A DNA stretch of 64,000 nucleotides from positions 744,001 through 808,000 of the forward strand of contig OY970289.1 in NCBI GenBank assembly GCA_963716135.1. The letters run 5' to 3'. The notes under the pieces are model-generated. The model searched no databases and was not told where the DNA came from. It saw only the letters and a program-made list of their open reading frames with translations. The translations under genes and the position numbers were made by a program. Below, in pieces: positions 53,866 through 63,059 of this stretch (the first letter of the stretch is position 1; each line of letters starts with the position of its first letter). The DNA is from CAVRAW01 sp963716135 (lineage in GTDB: Bacteria; Planctomycetota; Planctomycetia; Pirellulales; JADZDJ01).

Positions 53866-55236
53866 TTACCACGAGTGGTCGGAGTACGCGCTTTGTTGCG
53901 CGGCGGGACTCGATGCTCCGTATGCCGGCTCGGCATTGGCCGCCGCAGTTTGGAAACCGCTGTAACGGTCGCCGACACCCTGTGCGGCGGCGGCCGTGGC
54001 CACCGCGGGCGTGCTGGGCGAAGGGTTGCTCATGGCGGCCTGATAGCTGGCCGGCACGACGCCGCTTACAGGTTTTGCTTTGGACTGCGTACCGCTTTGC
54101 GCGCCGCCGTTGTCTTCGTTGGACGAGCTCGGACGCAGCACGTTGCCGGCCGGCGCATAATCGCTGGTCCCGCCCGGACGATAGCCGGAATCTTTTCGCA
54201 ACGGCGAGTCGGCCGGCGCGGAACTGGATGTCGCAGCGGCCGAGGAACTCGCCGCCTCCGGTGCGCTATAGCTGCCGGCGTCCGAAGCGCTCGCGGCCGG
54301 TCGATAGTACTCGTTGCTCGTCGGCTGCGCGGCGGCGGGAGCGGTCGCAGGACCGGTTACAACGGGCTGCGCGGTCGCAGCCGGTGCCGCGCCGCTTGCG
54401 GCAAAGTTGGAATATCGATCCCCAACCAGGTTCGATTGCCCGGCGCTCGCGGAATTACTGGTCACGGCGGCCGGTGGCGCCGTGCCGACCATCGCCACCT
54501 GAGCTGCCGGAGGCATGCTGGCGGCGCGAACGTCGGCCACGCGAATTTCGCTGCCTTGGCCGGAACTTGCAGCGGGCGCAGCGCCGGCCGCGGCACTCGA
54601 CGCTGCCGGTGTGTTGGAGTTGTATGCCGGATTCGAAGCAGCCGCGGCGGCATAGGCCGTCGGCGCCGTCGTCGAGCCGGAGCCGCCGTAGGCCGGGTTA
54701 TAGAATCCATTTTGAGGTTGCGACGACGACGCCGTGGCGGTCGCAGCCGGTTTGTATGCCGGCGCAGGCGGCAGCGAATTGCCCGTGCCAACGGCAGCCG
54801 CATAACCGCTGGATGCTGGGCCGCTCGACGAGGCGGCCGACGAATTTGTCGCGGGCGCGGTCCCGGCGGTGGCCGTAGTCGCCGACGGATTGCCGACCTT
54901 CGACATGCTGTACGGCGTCGTCGGATAGGGCGATTGCTGATAGCCGGCGGGAACCGCGCTGCTGTTGGAACTTGCTGCGTGGCTCGTGGCCGCGGCGCCG
55001 GCGGCTGCCAAATTCGATCCCGACGCACTGCCGGCCAGACTCGCAGGCGTTTGTCCGGCGCTGGGCAACGCGGGATTGCTCGGCTTATAGGCCGGCGCCT
55101 CGCTCAGTGTGCTGGCCGGCTTCTTCTTGCCCCAAGATGCGAACATGTTGCTGCCGGATTTGCACCCGCACATGCTCAGCGTTAACAGCAACACCACCGC
55201 GACCCGGCCAAAAGTGGCTCGCATGGCTCGACGCAC
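53866..55236 (-). CDS. Ala/Ser-rich lipoprotein, low complexity
   Basis: The product starts MRRAMRATFGRVAVVLLLTL, a signal peptide ending in SMCGCKSGSNMFASWGKKKP, where a Cys after Gly could be the lipidated residue. The rest (about 430 residues) is extremely rich in Ala, Ser, Pro, Gly and Asn with repeated APAYKPA- and GDRYS-type segments (VGDRYSNF, VGDRYSGF). The mature part is likely unstructured and exposed outside the inner membrane. Function not assignable. The antisense frame 53752-55185 is a shadow of this composition. Confidence 0.7.
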   Translation of the reverse strand: MRRAMRATFGRVAVVLLLTLSMCGCKSGSNMFASWGKKKPASTLSEAPAYKPSNPALPSAGQTPASLAGSASGSNLAAAGAAATSHAASSNSSAVPAGYQQSPYPTTPYSMSKVGNPSATTATAGTAPATNSSAASSSGPASSGYAAAVGTGNSLPPAPAYKPAATATASSSQPQNGFYNPAYGGSGSTTAPTAYAAAAASNPAYNSNTPAASSAAAGAAPAASSGQGSEIRVADVRAASMPPAAQVAMVGTAPPAAVTSNSASAGQSNLVGDRYSNFAASGAAPAATAQPVVTGPATAPAAAQPTSNEYYRPAASASDAGSYSAPEAASSSAAATSSSAPADSPLRKDSGYRPGGTSDYAPAGNVLRPSSSNEDNGGAQSGTQSKAKPVSGVVPASYQAAMSNPSPSTPAVATAAAAQGVGDRYSGFQTAAANAEPAYGASSPAAQQSAYSDHSW

Positions 55237-55647
55237 CTTTGCATTGGTCAGGGCGCGAGACTGGCCCAGGCCGGCCTCTGCGGCGTCCTTGCCGCGCCGA
55301 CCTTCGGCTGGATCCTCGTCCCTGAGGATGTGAGATAAGTTGTTGCGACGTGACCGCCCGGCGTCATGCCGGCGCTCTTAACGAATTAACGGGCTTCATT
55401 AATGAGCTTCGGCAAAGGGCAGCGGCAAACTCCACGACATCGTTTATCTTTCCCGACTTACGACGCGCGGAACTGCCCCGACAATTGAGCGGCAGGGCGG
55501 GGATTTTACCGCCGCCAGCGTGCCGGTCAACGGCAGTAATTAATACTGCGTGATGGACGATAGTTGACAGCGTGGCGGCGCGCTGGCACCGCATGAATTG
55601 ATAGCGATGCTGGCAGCCATTAATGAAATGAATCCCGACGCACAAAA
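55237..55647. other. Intergenic region upstream of the lipoprotein gene
   Basis: This stretch lies between the divergent side of the lipoprotein gene and the end of the superoxide dismutase gene. Short open frames exist on both strands, with no domain or good ribosome binding site. It contains the lipoprotein promoter, which I could not locate, and precedes a 28-bp palindrome at 55648. Confidence 0.4.
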
Positions 55648-55675
55648 AAGCCCATGGGTTGCAACCCATGGGCTT
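55648..55675. repeat. 28-bp perfect palindrome, copy 2
   Basis: AAGCCCATGGGTTG followed by its exact complement CAACCCATGGGCTT. It is nearly identical to the palindrome at 50209-50236. It lies 28 bases past the superoxide dismutase stop codon and could serve as its transcription terminator. Confidence 0.85.
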
Positions 55676-55702
55676 GGAGTGGCGAGGTCGACTAATCGCA
55701 GC

Positions 55703-56335
55703 TTACTTCTTCTTCGCTTCGTCGTACCGCTTGCCGATCGCGTCCCAATCCAGCACGTCCCAGATGGCGGCTAGATAATCGGGTCGGCGGTTCTGATATT
55801 TTAGATAGTAGGCGTGCTCCCACACGTCGATCCCCATGATCGGCTTGCCGCCGCTGGCGTTGGCGAATTTGCCCATCAAAGGGCTGTCCTGGTTGGCGGT
55901 GCTTTCCACGATCAATTTGCCTGAAGGGTCCAGCGTCAGCCAGGCCCATCCGCTGCCGAACCGAGTCGCCCCGGCTTTGATCAGCGCCTCCTTGAAATGG
56001 TCCCAGCCCATCAGGTCTTTCTGGATGGCTTCGGCCAGCGCCCCTTTGGCCTGGCCCCCTTTGCCTTTGCCCATGATGGTCCAGAACATCGAGTGGTTGG
56101 CGTGACCGCCGCCGTTGTTGCGCACCGCGGTGCGGATCGCCTCCGGCACCGAATCGATTTTGGCGATCAATTGATCGACCGGCTGATTTCCCAAATCAGT
56201 GCCTTCCAGCGCCTTGTTCAAGTTGTCTACATAGGCTTTGTGATGTTTGTCGTGATGAATCTCCATCGTCTTGGCGTCGATCGATGGTTCCAATGCGTCG
56301 TTGGGATAAGGCAGCGGCGGCAACGTGTAGGCCAT
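55703..56335 (-). CDS. sodB: Superoxide dismutase (Fe/Mn type)
   Basis: The 210-residue enzyme converts superoxide to oxygen and hydrogen peroxide. The metal ligands are His27 (in MEIHHDKHHKAYV), His81 (NHSMFW), Asp170 and His174 (GIDVWEHAYYLKY), all present. The length and the start MAYTLPPLPYPNDALEPSID are typical. Residues that separate Fe from Mn types (GGGHANHSMFW, GSGWAW) do not decide the metal firmly, so the gene symbol is tentative. No signal peptide is seen, so it is cytoplasmic. Confidence 0.93.
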   Translation of the reverse strand: MAYTLPPLPYPNDALEPSIDAKTMEIHHDKHHKAYVDNLNKALEGTDLGNQPVDQLIAKIDSVPEAIRTAVRNNGGGHANHSMFWTIMGKGKGGQAKGALAEAIQKDLMGWDHFKEALIKAGATRFGSGWAWLTLDPSGKLIVESTANQDSPLMGKFANASGGKPIMGIDVWEHAYYLKYQNRRPDYLAAIWDVLDWDAIGKRYDEAKKK

Positions 56336-56497
56336 GGCAACGGGCTCCTTTTTTGCGGGTTGTTGAACGAGAATTCGACCAGATCAACAACAGCTTCAAA
56401 CCTCTCGCGCAGCATACCCGATTGCGTTTTGGTCCGCAATTGGCCGGCCCGTCAGCACTGCGTACTCAGAGCATCTTAGCGGGCAATGAGCCGCCGA

Positions 56498-58810
56498 TTA
56501 CCGCTTGCCGAGAAACGGTCGCAACAGCGAAGTGGCTTTCTTGAGCGCGCCTTTTTCGTGCGTCAGGGGCGCTTCGTTGGCCATCAAGTACGACCGCAGG
56601 CTGGCCATCATCAACTTGGCCTGTTCGGTGGCGGTGGCGCGGCGATCGCGGCTGCGCTTGGGACGCACGGTCAAGTTGATGCGGGTCATCACGCGCTCGC
56701 CGGTTTCGGCGCCCAGGGAATTGTGAGTGGCTGTCTTTTCTTCAGCGAGTTCCAACTCCATGACCAGGGGCACCGACCGATCCGATTGTCGCCGCAACAA
56801 TCCGAGCTTGCCGCCCGGGATGTACAGTTCAACGCGGTCGCCGCGGATCGAGGTGATTTCCGCCTGATGATCGGCCACGAAGCCGCGCAACTTTTCCACG
56901 GCGATGTTGATCGGCACGTTGGTGACCAGGTGCCGTTCCAAGAGCAAATCCATCGGGCCCTTCTGCCAGAACCACCAACCGCGGTGCGTTTCGGCCGCGT
57001 CTTCGTTCATGCCGCTGCCCAATTGCACGACCACGTTGCGGCCACCCTGCTTGGCCAACAAGAGCGCGCGGTCGGCGCGGTTGAGCATCGTTTGGGGGCT
57101 GTCGCCCGGCTGGATCTCCGTCACGCCGAAGCTGACGGTGCAGTTTTTGCCCGCGAGCGCCGGTTGCGTCAGTCGGGCGAAGTTTAATCGAACTTGCTCG
57201 GCGCGGGCGGCTGCCGAGGCGTTGTCGCAATCGGCGCAAAGGATGACGAACTCCTCGCCGCCGTAGCGAGCCACCAGGTCGCCGGGGCGGCAGGAACTTT
57301 TCAGCAATTGGGCGAAGCTCTTGATGATTTCGTCGCCGGCCTGATGTCCGTACGTGTCGTTGACTTGCTTGAAATGGTCCAAATCGCACATGATCAGGCT
57401 GCACGTCAGGCTGCGCTCCATGTGCACGTTCACAAACAGCGTGTGCACGCGGTCGAACTCGGCGCGATTGGCCAATTGCGTCAGCGGATCGCGCGTGGCC
57501 TGCTCATACAGATTCTGGCAGCGTTCTTCCAGCGAGGCCTGGCCCGAGGCGTCGTGCAATAAGAGCGTCGCCCCGTGGACGCCCCCCGCGGGGCCGACCA
57601 CCGGAATAATGTGCATGTTGATCGACAGCTCGCGCCCCTCGCGGTCGCGCAGAATCATCCGCCGCAGCGATTGCACGCCGCTGCGAACCGCGAACGCAAC
57701 GGGGCATTCGTGATCGCCAAACACCCGGCCCGTTTCATCTCGCAGTTCCAACAGGCTGGGTACAAACGGCCGTTGCAACATGCTATTGCCGGCGATGCCC
57801 GTCAGACGCTCCGCCCCGCGATTCCACAGCGAGACCTGCAGATTGGCGTCGAGAAAGATCACCCCGTCGTACATGTTCGCCAGCAGCGTTTGCGGGAAGT
57901 ACGATTCGGGGCTGGCATTGGGGGACGGCGTGCCGTGTTCTTGCAGGTGCCACCAGGCGTTCGCCGAGTCGGCATCCAATTCCTGCAACCAGCGGCGGGC
58001 CACCCGGCGATGCAGCTTCTGCTGATCGGTGGCGTGCAGCGCCGCGAAGTGCAGCACTAATTGCGGGTCGAATTGTGTCCCGGCGAAATCGCACAGTTCC
58101 TTGATCGCCCGTTCTCGCGACAGCGCAGGCCGGTACACTTGCGGCGTGGTCATCGAGTCGAAGGCATCGACGATGTTCAGCATCCGCGCGCCCAATGGCA
58201 GGTCGGGGCCGTCGCGATCCACTCGCATCCGGCTGCCGTCGAACCACGTGGGTGCATACCGCACGATTTCCAAAACTTGCGGCGAGGCACAGCAGTTTTC
58301 CAAAATGCCCAGGCCCATCTGCCGATGGCGATCCATCAGTTCGTGCTCTTCCGGCGTCAGGGCGGCGGGCTTCAAGAGCAGCCGGTCGGGCACGCCGATC
58401 TTGCCCACGTCGTGCAGCAAAGCCGCGATTTCCAAGCAATCGCGCTCGTCGTCGGGCAGTTGCATCGCCAGCGCCCAGGCCGAGCAGCTCAGCGCCACGC
58501 GCACGCTGTGCGAGGCCGTGGCGCCGTGTTTGCAGCGCAGCGCCGCGAACAAACTATTGGCCAGCCCCAACCGGACCTGCGCCAGGTGATTTTCGTATTC
58601 GCTTTCCGGCGTCAGCGAGGGGCCGGAATCTTTTGGCGCTTCCGGCTCAAGATGTTCCAGCAGCACGCTGAGACGATTGAGCTGCTTGTCGACCGCCGGC
58701 GTGCTCGTATTCGCTGCCGTGCTCTCGGCGGGCCGCGGCGGCGTCGCTTCGGCTGCAGGCGCGGCGGGGGCCGGCGCCACAGGCATTTGGCTGCGAGATT
58801 TTTCTTCCAT
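56498..58810 (-). CDS. HD domain-PAS-GGDEF regulator (c-di-GMP signalling)
   Basis: The product of about 770 residues begins with a Pro/Ala-rich linker. An HD domain follows (HDVGKIGVPD, H135-D136), then a PAS domain (about 310-425) and a GGDEF domain with GGEEF (519-523), and finally a PilZ-like tail (LRGFVADHQAEITSIRGDRV). An RxxD inhibitory site RPGD (510-513) suggests feedback by c-di-GMP. The HD domain lacks the HHE and GYP signature (YAPTWFDGSRM replaces it), so a phosphodiesterase role is doubtful. TTG at 58816 is an alternative start. The protein is likely a cyclase with sensory input. Confidence 0.8.
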   Translation of the reverse strand: MEEKSRSQMPVAPAPAAPAAEATPPRPAESTAANTSTPAVDKQLNRLSVLLEHLEPEAPKDSGPSLTPESEYENHLAQVRLGLANSLFAALRCKHGATASHSVRVALSCSAWALAMQLPDDERDCLEIAALLHDVGKIGVPDRLLLKPAALTPEEHELMDRHRQMGLGILENCCASPQVLEIVRYAPTWFDGSRMRVDRDGPDLPLGARMLNIVDAFDSMTTPQVYRPALSRERAIKELCDFAGTQFDPQLVLHFAALHATDQQKLHRRVARRWLQELDADSANAWWHLQEHGTPSPNASPESYFPQTLLANMYDGVIFLDANLQVSLWNRGAERLTGIAGNSMLQRPFVPSLLELRDETGRVFGDHECPVAFAVRSGVQSLRRMILRDREGRELSINMHIIPVVGPAGGVHGATLLLHDASGQASLEERCQNLYEQATRDPLTQLANRAEFDRVHTLFVNVHMERSLTCSLIMCDLDHFKQVNDTYGHQAGDEIIKSFAQLLKSSCRPGDLVARYGGEEFVILCADCDNASAAARAEQVRLNFARLTQPALAGKNCTVSFGVTEIQPGDSPQTMLNRADRALLLAKQGGRNVVVQLGSGMNEDAAETHRGWWFWQKGPMDLLLERHLVTNVPINIAVEKLRGFVADHQAEITSIRGDRVELYIPGGKLGLLRRQSDRSVPLVMELELAEEKTATHNSLGAETGERVMTRINLTVRPKRSRDRRATATEQAKLMMASLRSYLMANEAPLTHEKGALKKATSLLRPFLGKR

Positions 58811-59245
58811 CGCCAACTTTCAATTTTGGTGCTGCCGCGGAGCGTGGCGGGCTGCCGATGCACAGGCGCCGCCCACGAGCGCTGCTTGCGCACCTTGACC
58901 GCTTGTCCGTCCACGCGCGACGGATGGCAGACCCAAAGCCTTACCTGCGTGTGCCCTAGAAAACTCTAGGTCACACCTGGACGAGCTGGATATTAGGCAG
59001 CCTGACTGCCCTGCCGCTCGATCGTGCGGCGACGATTGAAACGATCGTGACGATTGCAAGGCGCGTGGAGCCGCCGCCACGTCCCCTTGCAGGATTCATC
59101 GACTCCACCACAAAATATGCACTCACTCGAAGCCCAACGGCGAAATACAACCGCCGGCCAATCCTAGGATTCCGAGCTTGAACCGACTCCAGGTACAGCC
59201 GAAGGTGACATCTCGGCAGCGTGCTGCATTCCGGCTATCACGACA
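58811..59245. other. Divergent promoter region
   Basis: The stretch separates two divergent genes. I found no convincing gene. Palindromic pieces occur near 58960-58975 (CTAGAAAACTCTAG) and around 59020-59060. Promoters for both neighbours must lie here, but none with a good -35/-10 pair was seen. Confidence 0.4.
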
Positions 59246-59785
59246 ATGAAGCGCACCCCAACCGCACGCCACTCACGGTTTGGGAGATCGGTTGAAGTCG
59301 TTTCCGGTTCTGTACCGCCGGCCTTATTGCCGCTCCGCAATCTTTTCTGGAGCGAGAATCTATTCATCGCCGCCGTGGCATTGTTCGTTACTGGCGTGGT
59401 CGGCAATTTCGCCTGGTTGTCCGAGGATTGCTTCATCACGCTTCGCTATGTTTCGAACACTGTCAGCGGCTATGGTCCGGTTTTCAATGTCGGCGAGCAC
59501 GTGCAAGGCTACACGCATCCTGCTTGGTTTGTGCTGCTGCTGGTAGGGAGCCTGATTTTTGGCAACCCGCTGTGGGTCGCGTACGGTCTTTGCTTCCTGT
59601 TCACGCTGCTGACCGTGTGGTGGGTGGGGCATGCGACTCTGCGCGTCCCCCAGTTTTTTTCGCGGCGCGTGCTTGTTGGGCCTGACCTGCTTGGTGTGGG
59701 TATCGAGCGATCCGTGGATATCGTTTCAAACTGGCGGTCTGGAAAACTCGCTCGCTCACTTATTGATCGTCGGCATCGTTTTTGA
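59246..59785 (+). pseudogene. GT-C membrane glycosyltransferase, N-terminal part before frameshift
   Basis: The frame starts MKRTPTARHSRFGRSVEVVS and includes EDCFITLRYVSNTVSGYGPV and NVGEHVQGYTHPAWFVLLLV, the pattern of GT-C glycosyltransferases that use a lipid-linked sugar (AftB-like and related). The acidic residue near EDCFIT is the likely catalytic base. The frame is correct until VPQFF and then shifts at the T-tract near 59654-59660. The next entry continues it. Confidence 0.7.
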
Positions 59786-60857
59786 AACCTGGGTTTGGTC
59801 CGCATCACGGGCCGCAAGGCTCATGCTGCTTTTGTGCTTGCTCTGTCTAACTCGTCCAGACTACGTGGTTTGGGCGGCCCCGCTGGCGATTTTGTTGCTA
59901 GCGCGAGTTCGTTCTTGGAGGCAATTGGCCGTTCTCGCTGGGGCAACCGTACCCGTCGTGGCCTGGTTACTGTTTGCTTGGATTTTCTACCACGACATCA
60001 TTCCAAACACGTTCTACGCCAAGGTGGGCATCTATCCGAGTTTGGCCGACGCCGTCGCTCAGGGGCTGGCCTACTTGGGAGATTGGTTCCACTACGACGC
60101 GCTGGCCGCCGGCGGAACGTTTCTGTTTCTCGGATTAGCCGCCTGGAGGGCCAGAACCCGCCCGCGGATTGCATTGCTCGCCGGCGTCGTTTTGTACTTG
60201 ATTTGGATTGTGCTGGTTGGAGGCGACTTCATGCGCGGACGCCTATTCATGTCGGTCTTGACCGCCGCGATGTTCGCCGGTTCGCTCGCGCTGGCCGAGC
60301 AAATGCGCGCTCCCAGCCGTTGGTTGCGCCTGGAACTCGCCGGAATTGGCAGCGCCCTGGCAATCTTGCTCGCGGCCAAATTATGGATTCCCGAGCCGCC
60401 AATTGATCCTGTGAAGATGGTCATCGTCGATGAACGAAAATATTATCCGGGATATAGCTTGGAGTACTTCTTGGAACACGGTCGGCTGAAACACCCGGAT
60501 GTGGACTTGAACCTGGCTGACGAATTTCGCGACTATGCCCAAAAGTGCGGTCCCTTCACCATCCACATGCTCACACCTGGCACATTCGGCTATCTCGCTG
60601 GGCCGAAGGTGTCGATTATCGACCTGCTGGGACTCACCGACTCTTTCGTGGCAAAGTTGCCCCGGGAAAACTTGGCCCAGAGGATTCCCAGACCGGGACA
60701 TCCCAAAAAATATATCCCAATCTCGTACCTCGTTTCGCGCAAGGACGTGGCGCTATTGCAAAATTGGGTCGATCGCATAATCGCTGGGGACTGCAGCCTG
60801 CCGAGCCAAGTGGAGAGCTTTAAACAATTCGGCGACTCGTTGATCCTCCCCAAATGA
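59631..60857 (+). CDS. GT-C membrane glycosyltransferase, main part after frameshift
   Basis: The frame continues RGACLLGLTCLVWVSSDPWI and GLENSLAHLLIVGIVFETWV, with about nine hydrophobic spans and a C-terminal soluble domain (YAQKCGPFTIHMLTPGTFGY, VSIIDLLGLTDSFVAKLPRE). Losing one T from the seven-T run at 59654-59660 would join it to the preceding frame with QFFRGACLL. The start at 59631 is an internal artefact. The whole protein (537 residues) probably moves sugars to a cell envelope polymer or protein. Confidence 0.75.
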   Translation: MRLCASPSFFRGACLLGLTCLVWVSSDPWISFQTGGLENSLAHLLIVGIVFETWVWSASRAARLMLLLCLLCLTRPDYVVWAAPLAILLLARVRSWRQLAVLAGATVPVVAWLLFAWIFYHDIIPNTFYAKVGIYPSLADAVAQGLAYLGDWFHYDALAAGGTFLFLGLAAWRARTRPRIALLAGVVLYLIWIVLVGGDFMRGRLFMSVLTAAMFAGSLALAEQMRAPSRWLRLELAGIGSALAILLAAKLWIPEPPIDPVKMVIVDERKYYPGYSLEYFLEHGRLKHPDVDLNLADEFRDYAQKCGPFTIHMLTPGTFGYLAGPKVSIIDLLGLTDSFVAKLPRENLAQRIPRPGHPKKYIPISYLVSRKDVALLQNWVDRIIAGDCSLPSQVESFKQFGDSLILPK

Positions 60858-60928
60858 AGCGCCAGCGCCGCTGCTGACCAGGTATTTGTTCCAAAACATG
60901 GGAAGATGCCTGTTCAGTCAGCGTTTCA

Positions 60929-60956
60929 TTGCACCTGCCCTCTAACCGGGTATAAT
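60929..60956 (+). promoter_or_regulatory. Sigma70-type promoter giving a leaderless mRNA
   Basis: TTGCAC (60929-60934), a 16-base spacer and TATAAT (60951-60956) form a strong promoter. The ATG of the next gene is at 60963, only 6 bases past the -10 box, so transcription should begin at or next to the start codon. Confidence 0.7.
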
Positions 60957-60962
60957 GCGGGC

Positions 60963-61139
60963 ATGGCAAGGCCACTAAGAAACTCAGAAATTGGGTTGAT
61001 GCTCCCAGCCCTTTTTGTACTTCTGGCGGGTGCCACAATGTTCGTTGGCGACTGGCACCCGCGCACTGGCTTGGCAATGGTGATCGGAGCACTTGCAGTC
61101 GTCTGCCTACCAATAATCGCCGGGCGATTCTTTATCTGA
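60963..61139 (+). CDS. Small membrane protein (58 residues)
   Basis: The product MARPLRNSEIGLMLPALFVL... has two hydrophobic segments (LMLPALFVLLAGATMFV and LAMVIGALAVVCLPIIAG) joined by a short loop (GDWHPRT). There is no Shine-Dalgarno sequence. A TATAAT lies just upstream, consistent with a leaderless start. Function unknown. Confidence 0.6.
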   Translation: MARPLRNSEIGLMLPALFVLLAGATMFVGDWHPRTGLAMVIGALAVVCLPIIAGRFFI

Positions 61140-61219
61140 TAAAGTCTTTTCGTTCCCAAGCGAAGGCATACCAGTGCCGACAGTTCGCGATGCGATCGGC
61201 TAAATTGATTGCGCAGCTC

Positions 61220-62077
61220 ATGCGCCTGATTTCTTACGCTTCTCCCATCGGCCCGCGTGCCGCCGGCGTGACGAACAGCGGCCGGTATGTCGATCTGAGT
61301 TACGCTGATGCTGACTTGCCGGCCGAAATGACAGATATCTTGGCGCTCGGGCGCGACGGATTGCGCCGGGCCGCGGTGGCGGTGGCGGCCGGCAAACCCA
61401 TCGACCCTGCCACCGTGCGTTTGTTGCCGCCGGTGCCTCGGCCGGAAAAGATTTTCTGCATCGGGCTGAACTATGCCGACCATGCCCGCGAAACCGGCCG
61501 CGAGCCCCCGGCGGAGCCCATTGTTTTTAGCAAGTTCGTCACCGCGCTTGCGGCGCACGGCCAACCGATCGTCCTGCCGCGCTCGTCTCAAAAGGTCGAT
61601 TACGAAGCGGAACTAGTGGTCGTGATCGGCGCCGGCGGTCGGGACATTCGAAAAAACCAGGCCCTGGAGCACGTCGCGGCCTACACCTGCGGAAACGACA
61701 TCTCCGCTCGCGACTGGCAATCGCAAAAACCGGGGGGCCAGTGGCTCTTGGGCAAGACGTTCGACACGTTCGCCCCGCTGGGTCCCGAGTTGGTAACCGC
61801 CGACGAATTGCCGAATGTCGGCGATCTTCGCATCCGCCTGCGGCTGAACGGCCGCACCATGCAAGACAGCCGCACCTCGCAACTGATTTTCGGCGTCGCG
61901 GATTTAGTCAGCTATATCTCCGGCGTTTGCACTCTCAGCCCGGGCGACCTCATCTTTACCGGCACCCCGCCGGGTGTAGGTGTCGCCCGAACCCCCCGCG
62001 TCTATCTACAGGATGGCGATACGGTGGAGGTGGAGATCGAAGGCATCGGGGTACTGAAGAATGTCGTTAACTCCTGA
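61220..62077 (+). CDS. Fumarylacetoacetate hydrolase family protein
   Basis: The 285-residue protein starts MRLISYASPIGPRAAGVTNS and contains KIFCIGLNYADHARETGREP, SKFVTALAAHGQPIVLPRSS, VDYEAELVVVIG and DISARDWQSQKP. The FAH fold is supported by the metal-binding acidic residues (E and E of DYEAELV plus D of ND). Typical members hydrolyse or decarboxylate beta-diketo or catechol-derived acids. The substrate cannot be told. The frame extends upstream to 61190, but 61220 is the better start. Confidence 0.85.
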   Translation: MRLISYASPIGPRAAGVTNSGRYVDLSYADADLPAEMTDILALGRDGLRRAAVAVAAGKPIDPATVRLLPPVPRPEKIFCIGLNYADHARETGREPPAEPIVFSKFVTALAAHGQPIVLPRSSQKVDYEAELVVVIGAGGRDIRKNQALEHVAAYTCGNDISARDWQSQKPGGQWLLGKTFDTFAPLGPELVTADELPNVGDLRIRLRLNGRTMQDSRTSQLIFGVADLVSYISGVCTLSPGDLIFTGTPPGVGVARTPRVYLQDGDTVEVEIEGIGVLKNVVNS

Positions 62078-62302
62078 AAATGCATAGTTTTTCTAGGTCT
62101 TTTAGGGGGGTGAGGCCCGCTTGTTCGTTTTTTTTGGCAAAATTTCTACAAATTTCTTGCTATCGGCGCAGATTGCGGCAATAATCGCCTCCTGTTGGGT
62201 GTTTTGTAGAGTTCAACTGGGACGAGCGCAAAGTGCTTCGACCAGCAAATGGCCGTTTCTAAACTAAAAGCTGATCCGCAGTCATCCTTGGAGTGCATGC
62301 TC

Positions 62303-62989
62303 ATGAAAACGTCGAAAATGTGTCTCACCTTGTTTGCCGTAGTGGTTGTGTTGTCGCTTGCGGGCAATGCTTGGGCGTCAACGATTGCCGACTGGACCTT
62401 TGATACCAGCAAACCAACAACCGCAGGCCCAATCTCTCCTGAAGTCGGCGCAGGAACGGGAACTGCTCTTCACGCGGGCGGAAACCTCTATACCGCACCG
62501 GCAGGCAATGGATCGATCAACTCTTGGAGTTCCAATAACTGGGCCTCTGGCGACTACTATCAATTCGTGGTCGATGCCAGCCAAGCGGGAATGAATTCCG
62601 GCATTACGATCGATTACGATCAAACCGGTAGCGCCACTGGTCCTCGCGACTTCATCCTGCAATACAGCACCGATGGCACGAACTTCACCCTCTTCGGCTC
62701 GCAGTATTCGCTGTTCAGTCCAGCCGTGACTTGGAGTTCGGGCACCAGCAATACTTCGAACCACCGGACTGCGACTATCAGTGCTCTTGATGGCGCCGCG
62801 ACGGCCTATTTCCGCATTCAGGCCAATTCCGGAACTGCCATCAACGGCAACGCCATTGGCACCGCGGGTTCCAGTCGTATCGACGACGTTATTATTACGG
62901 GCGTTCCCGAACCGACCACCTTTGTCCTGGGCGCGATTGGTCTAGGCTTGGCTGGTTTGGTTGGTGCCCGCCGCTATCGCCGTAAGTAG
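62303..62989 (+). CDS. PEP-CTERM exported protein
   Basis: The product starts MKTSKMCLTLFAVVVVLSLA with a signal peptide ending GNAWAS, and ends VPEPTTFVLGAIGLGLAGLV followed by GARRYRRK, a PEP-CTERM anchor (PEP motif, membrane span, Arg cluster). The core is a beta-sandwich of Ser/Thr/Asn-rich strands without recognised catalysis (SGDYYQFVVDASQAGMNSGI, TAYFRIQANSGTAINGNAIG). An exosortase is expected elsewhere. The frame opens at 62249, but the signal peptide favours 62303. A strong terminator follows. Confidence 0.9.
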   Translation: MKTSKMCLTLFAVVVVLSLAGNAWASTIADWTFDTSKPTTAGPISPEVGAGTGTALHAGGNLYTAPAGNGSINSWSSNNWASGDYYQFVVDASQAGMNSGITIDYDQTGSATGPRDFILQYSTDGTNFTLFGSQYSLFSPAVTWSSGTSNTSNHRTATISALDGAATAYFRIQANSGTAINGNAIGTAGSSRIDDVIITGVPEPTTFVLGAIGLGLAGLVGARRYRRK

Positions 62990-63018
62990 GCAATAGTTTT
63001 TGACTGTGTGATTCAGCG

Positions 63019-63059
63019 AACCCTGCGGTCGCAACAGCGACCGCAGGGTTTTTTCTTTT
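63019..63059 (+). terminator. Intrinsic terminator after the PEP-CTERM gene
   Basis: A 14-bp perfect stem AACCCTGCGGTCGC / GCGACCGCAGGGTT with a 4-base loop is followed by TTTTCTTTT. It is a strong Rho-independent terminator. Confidence 0.9.

Noticed and set aside
53752..55185. Open frame of 477 residues on the plus strand
   Set aside because: It is antisense to an Ala/Ser-rich lipoprotein and is an Arg/Gly-rich shadow of that composition.
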